Shown here: piece after piece, positions 24,501 through 33,500 of the stretch
How the letters are laid out: every line of letters begins with the position of its first letter
How positions within the stretch are numbered: the stretch's first letter is position 1
Source of the DNA: Carposina sasakii
Lineage: Eukaryota; Arthropoda; Insecta; Lepidoptera; Carposinidae
Assembly: GCA_014607495.2 (NCBI GenBank)
Contig: CP053170.1
Location: 4,402,001 to 4,466,000 of the forward strand
Length of the DNA stretch: 64,000 nt
Reading direction: 5' to 3'
The notes under the pieces: model-generated
The model's input: only the letters and a program-made list of their open reading frames with translations
Told to the model about the DNA's origin: nothing
Database searches by the model: none
Position numbers and translations under genes: made by a program

Positions 24501-27500
24501 TGCATTTTCCAGGAGTTCCAGCGGTACCAGCAACAGTACAACGCAAGGCAGCGCGCTTCACAGTCGGAGTGGAGCGAGTTGTCGCTGCCAGAGCTACCGT
24601 GTGACCTCGACCATCTTCTCTCATCAGACCTCAGCCTGGACGATATCACGGACAAGCTGGATTTACTCTACGACAACCAACCTGACTCCATCCTCCAGGA
24701 GATAACCGGTCTGCAGAACGGACCCTATGCGGACCCCACTAGTGAAGTGCCTTCCAAAGACTTTGAGTCCACGTCAGAGGCGTCCTTTATGCCGCCTCCG
24801 CCGCCGCCGTCAACTAAAAGCCTTGCCGGTCAGAGCTTCAAGTCGCCGCCTGGTCAGACCGCAGTTGCCTTCTCGTCGTCCGGCGCGAATCCGTCGGCTA
24901 ATGCGACGTATTCGACGAGTAATGCGATTTACTCGACGAGTAATGTGACGCATACGTCATGTAATGCGACGTATTCGTCGAGTAATGCAACGCATACGTC
25001 AAGTAATGCGACGCACACGCTAAGTAATGCGACGTATTACGTCAAGTAATACGCCACACACGTCAAGCAACGCAACGTATTCGTCAAGTAATGCGACGCA
25101 TACGTCAAGTAATGCGATATACTCGTCAAGTAATGCGACGCACACATCAAATAATGCGACGTACTCGTCAGGTAATGCGCAATCTGCGCAATCGTCACAA
25201 AGTACCACGTACTCGACGGCAAATACGACATATTCGCCGTCAAATGCGACGTTTTCTGCCCCAAACGGTACGCAAGCGTCGAGCGCTGAGAGAATGCAGT
25301 CGACTCAAATGACGCAAGCAACGCAGGCGACGCAAATGTCACCGGTGACCCAAGCGACGCAAACAACATCACAGGTGACGCAAATGTCGTCTGTGACGTC
25401 GGTATCGCAAGCTAGTCAAGTGATGGGTCCGCCGACACGTGTGCCAGTCCGGGCGGCGTCTGTCGCGACCGCCACGGTCGGCTCACAAGCTACCGCGAGG
25501 GAAATTGAGGAGCAAAGCAAGCAGTATCTCATCAAAACGCTCATGAGGGACGACGACCCGCCGCCCAAAGAAGACAAGAAACCGGAGGAGCTGACAGTCG
25601 CTCAGTGCAAGGTCAAAGACCCCGCGGTGGAGGTCATCGCCTCCCCTGAGGTCTTCGGCATAGCCAAAACCACGGAAGAACCGAGGCCGATTGACGACGA
25701 GCTCGGTCTCAAAAGCAAGATGGCTAAAAAGAGCATCGATGAGAAACTCGCAGCTAAAAGCAAGCCGAGGACGACGGGGGCCAAGGAGAAGCCGGCCACG
25801 TTGAAAGATAAAATCATTCGTGATGCGAAAGCCACCAAAGTTGCCTTACCGCGGCCGGCAGTGGCCAAGCCCCCGCCGCTCGAGTTGCCGCAGTCGCCTT
25901 CTGGGGAAAAAGAGTCCATCAAGCTGAGGCTAAAGTTGGAGAAGAACGAGCCGATTGTGCAGCCGGTGTACAAAGCTGATGTCAGCTTCGTCAACCAGCC
26001 GCCCAAGGGTGAGAAACCTTCGGACGGCGAGCTCAGGGTACCGCCCTTACACATTAGCCTTCGAGGGAGAAACTCCGCGGTCATAAAGAACTGTAAGAAA
26101 GAGAAGAAGAAGCTCAATCCGGGCGATATGAAGAAAATTAAGATCCGGAAAGCCCTTGAAGAGGATAAATCGCACAGACGGGAAGAGGACGAAACGTTGG
26201 CGACAAAATCTAATGAGATAGTCGAAAATAATAGGCACAAGCCTGACGACTACCTTCAGAGTATAAAGCTGTACGATGAACATAATACGGAAGTTACCGG
26301 AGACAATAACTGCGTTTACAGAATGCGAACTATAGCCAAAAATGCTCACATAGTGACCAAATCGCATGACTACAAACTCCTCAACTATAAAGTCAATCAA
26401 AACCTAGACAATATGAAGGTAAAAAAGAAAAAACTGGCCGAGGCTGGCAAAATAATAGACAAAGAAAGGGACAAGGATTGGAGAAACGATTTATTAGAAA
26501 AGGAAGGTAAATACGCCCAGAACGAGGGCTACAGAGAGATACCAAACAATCATGAAGCAAACAACAAGTTACCAACTCCAAAAAGCGAGAAGGAAGCAAA
26601 TTGTGATAGTTTAAAGTCAGACGGGAAGTCAGTGCAATTAGACACAAACAGTGACAGTGTTAAAGGTGCTAGTGAGGTGGACAGCAGGCTCCTCAAGGTT
26701 CATAACGACCTGGAGCGGACGCTTAGTGATGACCATGACAGTGACAAGTTCGTTGAGGCCCATCTCAGCGAGGACGCTAAGTTAAAACGGACACTAACGG
26801 ATAGTGCGGTTTCGTCTCCTAACGGACTTATAACCACTGAGAAGAAGAGGAAACTCAGCCATAGTTCCTGTCCAGGTAATGCTAATATACCTCTATATTT
26901 AAATAATTTAGTATAACAGTTTATAACTGCTGGTCAGGCTGAATTAATAGGCAAATTCTAATTATATAGATAAATATAGATTACTGTAGACTTTAAAAGA
27001 ACATTGACAATCAATTGTAAAATAATAGATAAATTCTAAATTAATTGTTATATATTATATAAATATTATAAGCAATAAACTGTATGAATTGTATTTGTGT
27101 TAATTTTAATTAATGAAATAAAAATCATGAAATGTCCACATAAAATTGGAAATGGATTCATTCATTTCATCCTTTCATTTATCATTTTCACCTAATTTTT
27201 ATGATTATTCTTTCATATTAAAATTACATACAAAAATGTGCTGTCTGCACTTGATATTTTCAATCTCATTCATTGACGAACTATAATTCAATATGAAATT
27301 AACTTTTTACAAGACAAAAATTTAAACATGCAACGCATACAGTACATAAAAATAACAATTCAATATACAGAAAAGAGCTACCCACATTTTCCATCACACA
27401 AAGCGCGACGGTTAGCGGTTCTCAAACCCTGACGGTCGCGCTACAGCCAGTGTGTCGCGTGTTGCAGACGCGCCAGGCTCCACCCAACGTGGGCACGGTG

Positions 27501-30500
27501 GGGGGGGGCGCCTCCCCGCGCCGCCGCGACCGTCCCGCCTACTGCGTGCCGGCGGCCGACAAGTTCGCCAACCGGTCGCCCAACTCGCAGGCGCAGGGCG
27601 AGGACTCGGGCATCGAGTCCATGGACGCGCTGTCCGAGAAGTCGCCCAACCAGGCGAGTCAGTCGCCGCCGGGCGCCAAGCCCGCCGCGCCCGACCTGGA
27701 TCTGCGACGAATTGAAGCCGAGTTGGCACATATGCATGCCGACCGACGACACGCGCCGCCCGGACCGGCACCGGACCCTGCCGCGGTGGAAACCAAGCCC
27801 GAGCCGAAGCCGGAGAGGCTGCCTCTAAAAGCCGACTTCCCGGACAAGAGCCTTCTAGAGCAGCTGCTCATAGAGATCCCGGCGGTGGAGTACGCACCAA
27901 AACGGACCGAATCTCCATCGCCGTCTGCTCTGGAACGAGTGGCGAGGAGTAGTGTGCGCACGCGCGCCAGCAGCAAACTCAGCAGCCCGGCGGAGCCCGA
28001 GCCCGCGCCCGCCAAGCCCCCCGCGCCGCCCGCCGCCCCCGCCGCACCCGCGCCCGCGAAACGGAAGCGGCGCGAAAGCGAAAGTTCCTGCGCGTCCACC
28101 GTTAGCTGCGAAGAGGGCCTCTCGCCCGCCGGCAGGCCGAAAAAGAAGCCGCGCAAACCCGACGGACAAAAAACTGTGGTGAACGCGACCGCGGCGCCCG
28201 TAGCGCCCGGCGATAAAGTGAAAAAGGACAGTGATAGTGACAGTGACGAGCCGTTGATATGCAAAGTGCGGGGCAAGGGGGGCAAGGCGGCGGTGAAGCC
28301 GGGCGGGAAGGGGCGGGCGGAGGCGGTGGGCACGCGCCGCTCTGTCCGGCTGCCGGTGGCGCCGTTGGCGTCGCCCGCGCCGCCCGCGCACACGCCCGGC
28401 AGACGGAAAACCAGGAGTGCGGGTGAGTTGCTACACTATTATGTCTTTAGCTGTATCATTTCCCGCTATTAGAATTTATCTGCTGAGCATAGATCTTCCC
28501 CCCTTTGGTTGGTTTTGCTTGACAAAATATGCTCGGGCAATTTGTTCGGTATAGTCGCAGGTATATTAAAATAACACGTCATATTACAAAATCACTGGGC
28601 ATTAAATTTTTTTTTAATAATGAAAAGGCTTAAGCTTGACCAAAACGCGCCTGATGGTAAGCACCGTTGCAGTCTAAGATGGAGCGCGCTTGCCTAAAAG
28701 AAACCAGTTCACTCTCGCTTTGAAGACCGCAAGAAGTTCCCGCACCTTGAAGTTCACGGGGACAGGGATTCAGGCAAGGAGTTCCACAGCTTGGCCGTTC
28801 GCACTATGAATGTAGAAGCAAAACGCTTAGTAACGAGTTTTCGGCACTTCAACTGTGAACCGGTGTCGCCTTGACGTTTCCCTGGTCGTCCGATGGTAGA
28901 TGGGTGCTGGGGGAATTAGGTCGTGAACACTCCCCGAAATGTAACCTATAGAATACCGAGAGACTTGCAACTTTACGTCGATGGTCAAGGCTTTTCAATC
29001 TAGCTTTACACAGTGAGTCATTGCCGATTGGCTCGGTCCTCGATAGCTTCCAACGCCGAGATTTCTATCGTTACATCCCGGAAAATAGGAGCCAATAGAA
29101 ATGGCCTCTTTTTTGCAGAAAATAGAAAATAAATAAAATGAAATGACATTACAAATGAAGTGACTATTTCGGTCACTTTTTAACTCCTTTGCGTTTTTAT
29201 TACTTTGTTTTTGTTATCAAGCCTTATTCCACCCAAGTGATTGTCAGATTCCACATTCATGACCTATCTCACATGGGTGGGATACGTACGTCGCGTTTTG
29301 GTAACAATTTTCTGAAACATAATCATGGACCATATATGTATTTAATTTAAAAATTACAAAAACAAAATGTGGCCCATGAGGGGATCGAACCCGCGACCTT
29401 CGCGTTATTAGCACGACGCTCTAACCAACTGAGCTAATGGGCCGGTGGATGCAGTGTCGAAATTACAGACTATTTTCTTCCACCTCATTGGTAAATAAGA
29501 TAAGCAAGTAGATATCAAATTAATCAATCACTTGTCTCCAATCTACACTGCTAAGCCAGGTTACGAGGTTTACTTAAGCACGGAGTACGAAGGAAAATAT
29601 AAAAGGAATGCGATGAACAATTTTTGACTGCGACCGTAAATGTAGTCTTCACAGTGAAGTGTACATGGATCATAAAGTATAGCTATAGAGCGCCGGTATC
29701 GCTTCGTTCTAATTGTGCCCAGTGCAAGCAAAATCTTGATTTTCTACAGATTATAAATAAATAAAAATATTCACACACTACACAACACATTAACCTAGTC
29801 CCACATTAAGATCCCTAAGGTCTTGTGTCGTGGGTACTAAGCAACGGTATATAAATACATAGATAAGTATAGAAACATCCATGACTCGGAAACAAACATC
29901 GATATTCATCATATCAATGTTTGCTCCTACCGGGATTCGAACCCGGGACCTATGGCGTCGCAGGCAGGGTGACTACCTACTAGACCAATAGGCCGTCAGA
30001 TTGACAGAGACATGACCATAGGAGGTTGCCTCTTCATATCTGTACCTTCATCATATATTGTAAAACACGCTCTACCTAAGGGATGGACCACTCAATGGTC
30101 GATGTTTACCTGTACCCTGCTGCCCATTACCTCGCTAGGGCGTCACTGTATAAACGATTCAATTTATAAACGAGTAACAAAAAGAGTACGGCAAAATGCA
30201 GAGCAGAGCTTATGTCGCGTAGTTATACGTAACTAGTTACTTGGTCATGTTGATGTGAGGGTTTACTAGAATACATCAGCTGCATATCCCTGCATGTCGT
30301 AAGAGTCGACTAGGGAACTTAGGGATCTAACCTTAGTCGCGGTTTTGTTATAACACGTAGGTTTGTACGTGCTCGGTGTACCTACATATCATCAAATTAA
30401 TTTACATCTTGTCTTCACTAAGCTTGAGCCTAACATTTGCAGTGGGCGACGGCACAACACCCACAGCTGGCGCGGTGCGGCGGCGGCGCGTTTCCCGCGA

Positions 30501-30510
30501 CGGCAAGTGA
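9397..30510 (+). CDS. NCOA6: Nuclear receptor coactivator 6 orthologue (nine coding exons, frame broken once)
   Basis: Exons: 9397-9570, 10963-11158, about 16449-16700, 17274-17542, 17676-18478, 22090-22312, 24513-26875, 27451-28422, 30443-30510 (TGA 30508-30510). All donors are GT, all acceptors AG, and phases agree: 0, 1, 1, 0, 2, 0, 1, 1. NCOA6 is a large nuclear coactivator that binds nuclear receptors through LXXLL boxes and in animals works with the KMT2C/D (MLL3/4) methyltransferase complex. The first splice joins KVNK to VEPWNSVRV, and exon 2 has LGILSVQL, both hallmarks of the NCOA6 N-terminus. Exon 4 has [10 protein letters not shown], the NCOA6 receptor box. Further LXXLL motifs are LHALL (22250-22264) and LDHLL (24606-24620). 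A Q/N-rich array, basic stretches ([15 protein letters not shown]) and a short basic C-terminus complete it. Length is about 1772 codons if one surplus base near 25039 is ignored. Exon 3 could also start at 16410 or 16431, since all three acceptors keep phase. Confidence 0.88.
9600..9933 (-). mobile_element. MITE family M1, partial copy in NCOA6 intron 1
   Basis: Its right end matches the M1 end (complement of TACAGGGTGATTTTTGG, ending CCTGTA at 9933). The left end is lost before the other terminal repeat. M1 copies also lie at 12094-12330, 12599-12979, 13233-13459, 22608-24412 (split), 37667-38047 and 56242-56582. Confidence 0.7.
9968..10335. mobile_element. Foldback or MITE element
   Basis: The left arm has CAAGCTCATGAATC, GACGCACATAGTCAC and CATTATCTCCCAAAGAGG; the right arm has their complements in reverse order up to CATGAGCTTGTG. 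It is a long imperfect hairpin of about 370 bp. Confidence 0.65.
10494..10950. mobile_element. Nested MITE pair next to NCOA6 exon 2
   Basis: The outer element begins GCTATTACCTAATTTGCAG and ends near TTACGTAATAAC, with inward-facing GCAAAGCCGAAGC-type repeats. Relatives are at 17087, 49506, 50940-51128, 52750 and 58737-58921. Inside is a second element (about 10600-10877) bounded by GATTCTGACTGTCACAC and its near complement, related to 46201-46341. The right end stops about 15 bp before the exon 2 acceptor. Confidence 0.6.
10963..11158 (+). CDS. NCOA6: NCOA6 coding exon 2
   Basis: It follows CCCTTGCAG and begins [15 protein letters not shown], then A/R-rich helix sequence and [11 protein letters not shown], the most conserved part of the NCOA6 N-terminal domain. 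It ends in phase 1 at a GTAAGT donor. Confidence 0.9.
11184..11585. repeat. Long near-perfect inverted repeat, 139-bp arms
   Basis: 11184-11322 and 11447-11585 are reverse complements with only about four differences, separated by a 124-bp spacer. The structure starts 25 bp after the exon 2 donor of NCOA6. The pre-mRNA would form a long hairpin. It may be a young foldback transposon; no target duplication was identified. Confidence 0.85.
11586..12093. other. NCOA6 intron 2, unique-looking DNA
   Basis: AT-rich sequence with no gene. A short GGATAAAAAGTAGCCTATG piece near 12060 is a fragment of a common lepidopteran repeat. Confidence 0.4.
12094..12330 (+). mobile_element. MITE family M1, truncated copy
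   Basis: It starts TACAGGGTGATTTTTGG and matches M1 to the TTCCCAGCATTTTTTTT region, then is lost. Confidence 0.65.
12599..12979 (-). mobile_element. MITE family M1, complete copy
   Basis: Ends are TACAGGATGTTTTTTTG at the left and the complement of TACAGGGTGATTTTTGG at the right. It is about 381 bp and closely matches the copy at 37667-38047 in opposite orientation. No coding capacity. Confidence 0.8.
13040..14870 (-). pseudogene. Decayed jockey/CR1-type LINE with internal duplication
   Basis: On the minus strand, 14476-14865 encodes reverse transcriptase pieces with [10 protein letters not shown] and FADD motifs. About 13640-13470 and 13230-13070 encode C-terminal pieces of the same protein class ([10 protein letters not shown]). 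The middle is full of stops. Segments near 13640-14020 repeat, in shortened form, segments near 14050-14660, so part was duplicated in tandem. An M1 MITE sits at 13233-13459. The element lies in NCOA6 intron 2, antisense to the gene. Confidence 0.7.
13233..13459 (-). mobile_element. MITE family M1, short copy nested in the LINE
   Basis: Ends TACAGGGTGTTTTTTTCG and CACCCTGTA are intact, but about 150 bp of the interior is missing compared with the complete copies. It separates two LINE coding pieces. Confidence 0.75.
14940..15135. repeat. Dispersed lepidopteran repeat
   Basis: It contains CCTACTAATATTATAAACGCG and TTTTTATCCCGGGAAAATA words typical of a widespread lepidopteran non-autonomous repeat. 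Related pieces are at 15880-16110, 42178-42260, 45110-45260, 49195-49445 and 52855-52990. Confidence 0.5.
15136..15712. other. NCOA6 intron 2, no feature
   Basis: AT-rich; a G-run (GGGGGGGGGG) lies near 15190. No gene or complete repeat was recognised. Confidence 0.4.
15713..16330. mobile_element. Foldback element with an inserted repeat
   Basis: 15805-15862 (CGACGATGAAGTGGCAATA onward to an oligo-T) and 16246-16303 are reverse complements, and GACACACTGTTGACACC / GACACACTGTTTACACC flank them. Between the arms sits a copy of the dispersed repeat of 14940-15135 (15880-16110). The foldback element was therefore hit by a second insertion. Confidence 0.6.
16449..16700 (+). CDS. NCOA6: NCOA6 coding exon 3
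   Basis: It encodes [16 protein letters not shown] through [10 protein letters not shown] and ends in phase 1 at a GTGAGT donor. The preferred acceptor is ATCTTTAG before 16449. TTCAG before 16410 and CTAAAG before 16431 would add 13 or 6 residues without changing frame. Confidence 0.7.
16701..17273. other. NCOA6: NCOA6 intron 3
   Basis: It contains a MITE fragment beginning GGGCTATTACCTAATTTGC near 17087 (same family as 10494-10950). Otherwise nothing. Confidence 0.45.
17274..17542 (+). CDS. NCOA6: NCOA6 coding exon 4, receptor box
   Basis: After CTTCCTCAG the phase-2 frame encodes [16 protein letters not shown], a P/A-rich linker and [19 protein letters not shown] (17453-17467, residue about 268) is the LXXLL box that binds nuclear receptors. 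The sequence is very GC-rich, so all six frames are open. The splice phases and the match to the vertebrate box select this one. Confidence 0.88.
17676..18478 (+). CDS. NCOA6: NCOA6 coding exon 5, Q/N-rich repeat exon
   Basis: It begins [16 protein letters not shown] after TTGTACCCAG. It then holds a P/R-rich stretch and from about 17812 some thirty imperfect units of a QQNALHT heptad, to LHTQQ at the GTGAGT donor (phase 2). The repeat unit is 21 bp. The region corresponds in position to the Gln-rich part of NCOA6 and is probably disordered or prion-like. Confidence 0.88.
17812..18478 (+). repeat. Coding minisatellite, 21-bp unit (QNALHTQ)
   Basis: CAGAATGCGTTGCATACGCA-type units repeat with drift. 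Occasional six-residue units (LNTQN) and added dipeptides occur, always in multiples of three bases, so the frame is under selection. Confidence 0.85.
18950..19300 (-). pseudogene. LINE reverse-transcriptase C-terminal fragment
   Basis: The minus-strand frame reads [19 protein letters not shown] then [11 protein letters not shown], a pattern common to the end of many non-LTR retrotransposon proteins. It then runs into microsatellite. It is broken and short. Confidence 0.55.
21819..21938. mobile_element. hAT MITE, 120 bp, with intact target duplication
   Basis: Ends CAGTGGTTCCCAAAGTGG and AAGTTTGGGAACCCCTG. Both flanks are ATCTAAAA (21811-21818, 21939-21946), an exact 8-bp duplication. Same family as 59888-60078 and a partial copy at about 54540-54690. 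Confidence 0.85.
22090..22312 (+). CDS. NCOA6: NCOA6 coding exon 6
   Basis: After ATTCCAG it encodes [18 protein letters not shown], a G/P/A-rich stretch and [18 protein letters not shown], ending in phase 0 at a GTAAGG donor. LHALL is an LXXLL motif at about residue 619. Confidence 0.85.
22608..24412 (+). mobile_element. MITE family M1 split by a LINE
   Basis: The left part (22608-22841) matches M1 from CAGGGTGATTTTTGGTCG. The right part (24246-24412) resumes at the same consensus point and ends with ACATCCTGTA. A 7-bp duplication, ATAAACA (22835-22841 and 24246-24252), flanks the inserted LINE. Confidence 0.8.
22842..24245. mobile_element. 5'-inverted (twin-primed) jockey/CR1-type LINE insertion
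   Basis: 23295-24245 (+) encodes the reverse transcriptase C-terminus ([16 protein letters not shown]) and ends in an A-rich GAATA tail. 22843-23292 is inverted (minus) and encodes the upstream part with [10 protein letters not shown] and YADD (about 23158-23169). About 130 bp (22843-22972 versus 23295-23424) is present in both parts in opposite orientation. This is the arrangement produced by twin priming. It lies in NCOA6 intron 6. Confidence 0.8.
24513..26875 (+). CDS. NCOA6: NCOA6 coding exon 7, largest exon, with a one-base frameshift
   Basis: After TTTTCCAG it encodes [17 protein letters not shown], then [18 protein letters not shown] (LDHLL is an LXXLL motif at about residue 671), a P-rich linker and an NATYSSS array. 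A long charged K/E/D-rich segment follows (about 25500-26875). It ends ...[11 protein letters not shown] plus one base at GTAATG. In the array at 25031-25045 a repeat reads TATTACGTCAAG where neighbours read TATTCGTCAAG. This single surplus base closes the first frame at 25049, and the downstream frame continues for over 600 codons. Dropping that base restores phase with exon 8. Confidence 0.87.
24895..25190 (+). repeat. Coding minisatellite, 21-bp unit (NATYSSS / NATHTSS)
   Basis: About 14 units of the AATGCGACGTATTCGTCGAG type. The period and the AATGCG start match the array in exon 5. The frameshifting base lies inside one unit, at about 25039. Confidence 0.85.
26876..27450. other. NCOA6: NCOA6 intron 7
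   Basis: AT-rich, with several AATAAA words (for example near 27117), so a shorter transcript ending here is possible. No other feature. Confidence 0.45.
27451..28422 (+). CDS. NCOA6: NCOA6 coding exon 8
   Basis: A CTACAGCCAG acceptor gives [15 protein letters not shown] in the phase set by exon 7. The exon has [20 protein letters not shown]-rich linkers, a basic [10 protein letters not shown] stretch, [13 protein letters not shown] (nuclear localisation-like), an acidic SDSDSDEP patch, and a TRRSVRLP end before GTGAGT. The region looks disordered and nuclear. Confidence 0.85.
29370..29443 (-). tRNA. tRNA-Ile (anticodon AAU)
   Basis: The minus strand reads GGCCCATTAGCTCAGTTGG at the 5' end, an anticodon loop CTAATAA, a variable loop, a GGTTCGATC T-arm and a 3' end pairing the acceptor stem (GGCCCAT with ATGGGCC) plus discriminator A. 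All stems pair, there is no intron, and A and B boxes are present. Oligo-T runs follow (below 29370) as RNA polymerase III terminator. It lies antisense in NCOA6 intron 8. Confidence 0.95.
29770..30001 (-). mobile_element. tRNA-derived SINE, near full length
   Basis: The minus strand starts with a tRNA-like head (GGCCTATTGGTCTAGTAGG, then GGTTCGAATCCCGGTAGG) and continues into a body with GAGTCATGGATGTTTC and CTTAGTACCCACGACAC, ending in ATTTA repeats. The clover-leaf is degenerate, so it is not a working tRNA. Relatives are at 56100-56672 (split), 58503-58735 and 61262-61365. Confidence 0.8.
30443..30510 (+). CDS. NCOA6: NCOA6 last coding exon
   Basis: A TTTGCAG acceptor in phase 1 gives [22 protein letters not shown] and TGA at 30508-30510. 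A short basic end is also how vertebrate NCOA6 finishes. The frame is set only by splice phase because the exon is short. Confidence 0.75.
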
Positions 30511-33500
30511 CGGCGGCACCGCGCGGAGCGACTGCCCGCGCCCGCCTTGCTGCTGCTGCCGCTCGAATGACACACGTGCCTCGCGCCTAACCTTCTGGCC
30601 TTCGCCTCTTGAAGCCGTGAAGCCACGAAGTCACTGGATTCAAGGAAGTTACAGGCGGATTCAAGTTCACACGCTCCACACTGCCCGAGTTCGGCTGAGG
30701 TGGGGCTTGCCAATCTACTGATCTCCGTCTTTTGAAACCACGAAGCCACCGGCGGATTCAAGGTCGTACGCTCCGCTCGCAGCCTAAGCTCGGATGAGGC
30801 GGGGCTTGCCACCCTGCTCGAAAGTCAGCAGGTTGGCAAGCTCCACCCCAGGTGAGCTTAGGTGGCGAGGAGCCCTGAATCTGAATGAAATCTGCCCTGT
30901 GTGCCAGAAAAACAACCTGGATCCGCTCTTGCTTGAAGTGATGTGCTTAATCAGAGAGTTTTAACTATAGTGTTGAAGAGCTTGGTCGAATAAGTCCTTT
31001 TTTAGTACCGTGATGGGGTTTTATTGCTGATATGAGTAAGAATGGATTTCATTGACTCCGTAGACCTTTTTAGCCCTAAAAAAATATTTCAAATATAGTT
31101 TGCTATAAAAATATAGTCTGATATAAAATATGCTTCAATGCTATAGTTGAAATTCTTCTGTGCAATGCAAACCATAGACTATAGAATAGGCTGTTTAGTG
31201 GTTTTTGTTGTGAGACCGCGTCGATTGTTTCGCAAAGGGTTTTAACTCCTTTTTTTTTTACGTAAACTTTTGTAGGTTATTACTGAACACATGTTTTAGG
31301 GGGAAATTGCGTTGTTGAGTGTTTTGTTTGATTTATTTATTAGGGATTCCGTTTTGAAGAGTTTATAAGTGCCACGTGTAACATCATGACAGTTTTATTT
31401 TAACAATACTACATATTTTTGGTGTATTTATTTTTGTTAACTTTTTTGTGAATAAAAATCGGTTTTAGACAGCGATACAATATCGTAAATGATTGGATAC
31501 TAATTTATTTATTAATATGACTAAACGTTTTATATTGCTACACAAAATTTGACAAAAAAATAATATGAATTTTAATAGGAAATTATACTCAGCGTATTTT
31601 CAAAATTTTCTTTTTATGAATTTCATAAAGAAGTTTAACAAAGTCGTGCAATATCATAATAAAGTGGTGAAAACAATCAATTTAAATAAATACTGTACCT
31701 AATAAGGAGATAAGTTTATGAAATCAATCATTGTTGCTATTGGTGGTGTCAGAAATTTTATAATTTAAAATTATGTAGGATAAGATTTCCCGCGTGTTTT
31801 GCTATAGGTAAGTGTCGTAAATGATATTTTTGATTTCTTTTTTAATGTAAATTAGTGAACAAATCATGTTACCATTCACTGTAAAGCACTCGACAGGTTT
31901 CTGTTAGGCGTAACTTAATTTCGTGTATTTTAGAGCGTTTTAACGTATAACCACCATACGGCTGAGAATAGTTGTAAGCCAGTGGGAGCCTTAGATTAGC
32001 GGATAGTGTATCATTATTGTACAAAAAGCACTCGACCTAGGCACATTGTTAATAGTATAAATATCCGAGAGTTTTTAATGAAATTGATGAAGAAGTTGCA
32101 TAAAATTTTTAAAAGATATTTTCGTACGTTTTTGCACGTAACGCAGCGATTTAAAGCGCCGCGGGTAGATTTAAAAAAAAAACCCTTTGTGCGTGGAACC
32201 GGGGTTACCTCACGTTTTTTGTTGTTGTGAGTATTCAACAGATTTAGATGTTAGCGTTTTATTATTTACTTAGCACCATTTTCAATGCAAATAAAAGATA
32301 TTATTACAAACAGCGGTTCCCCGCACAGAATATGATCGCTATTCGAGATAATGTTAGTTTTGTCTAATTAAGAAGATTCACGACCAATAATTGTATCTAA
32401 TGTACGATGAATATGTTCTAAATGTAATGATTATGACTGAACGTTACGCAGTTTGTCTGTTCGGGCTTCCAGTATACTAAACTATGTTTGTTTGACGCCC
32501 CATTTAGTTTGGTTCATTTCGTTCTACCCTCACATTTTTTTCTCCCGTTTTAACCAAACATATGACTGTTTTGGTACCAGTGATGCCGTTTTAGATGTGT
32601 AAGCGTGATTGTTTTGCACTGTATATAGTGAATTTCTTTTTAGATGCTAGTATTTATTAGCACATTTGGCGATTTGTAGTGGCATTTAATGAGATGGGAG
32701 AAAATGCAAAAATCGTTGTAGTTTAATAATCTTATTTACTATATCTAGTCTTCATCAATGCGGATTATAAGCATTCTAATCATTAAATAATTTTAAAAAA
32801 ATCTCGCTCTAAGTCAACAATGTTGTCGGGTATATTTTGGATGTACTAATACTAGCTATATTTTTATTATTTTTTTTTAAATTCATTTTAATCATGATTT
32901 GGGAACCTAAGTGACATTCTTTAAATAGTTACCTCTTTATATTATTATGTGTTTTCAGAAAAATATTTCACGAGATAGTTTGATTTCACAATTTTCACAA
33001 TCGAATTGACGAAGATTAGTTTAGTATGCACTTTTCATAAATATATCAGTTACTGCTATATATGTCTTTCAGTAATAGGAAAAGGTCACAAAAATAACTT
33101 CATTACTTACTCACTCACTAATATGAACTTATTGGAAACATTGTTTCAGGATTTCAGGAATGGTTTACTTTAAATCACATAAATACTGATGTAAACGTGT
33201 CAGACCAACGATTTTTGTATGAACATCGTGAAGTGCACAATTATATTTCTATACTTTAAAAAATCAAATGTATTTCGTATACAACTTATTATTTTGAATG
33301 TATGAAATGGCTGTAGTAAATATTATTAGTAGGGACTTGTTACAAGACATTCGTTTACACTGTGCGATTTGGGATACAAGGAGAAGAATATTATTGAAGT
33401 ATTTTGACAAGCTAGCTTTACTACCAGTTGACTTCTTTACTACTAGCAACATTATTTAAAATCTTGTCAAAAATAGATTAATGTTAAATTCTAGTCTTTG

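Larger units (their letters stand above)
28423..30442 (+). other. NCOA6: NCOA6 intron 8
   Basis: It holds a dispersed repeat (28620-29085; its first ~90 bp recur inverted at 20994-21090), a tRNA-Ile gene (29370-29443, minus) and a tRNA-derived SINE (29770-30001, minus). The remainder is plain. Confidence 0.5.

Noticed and set aside
25602..26240. A 212-codon minus-strand open frame
   Set aside because: It is the shadow of the K/E-rich NCOA6 exon 7; Ser/Phe/Leu-rich composition is typical of antisense to such sequence.
27659..28393. Long minus-strand open frames, 178-244 codons
   Set aside because: GC-rich antisense shadow of NCOA6 exon 8; no start, splice or family support.
29930..30001. A second tRNA gene near the tRNA-Ile
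   Set aside because: The T-arm is good but the clover-leaf is degenerate and continues into a SINE body; called a SINE.
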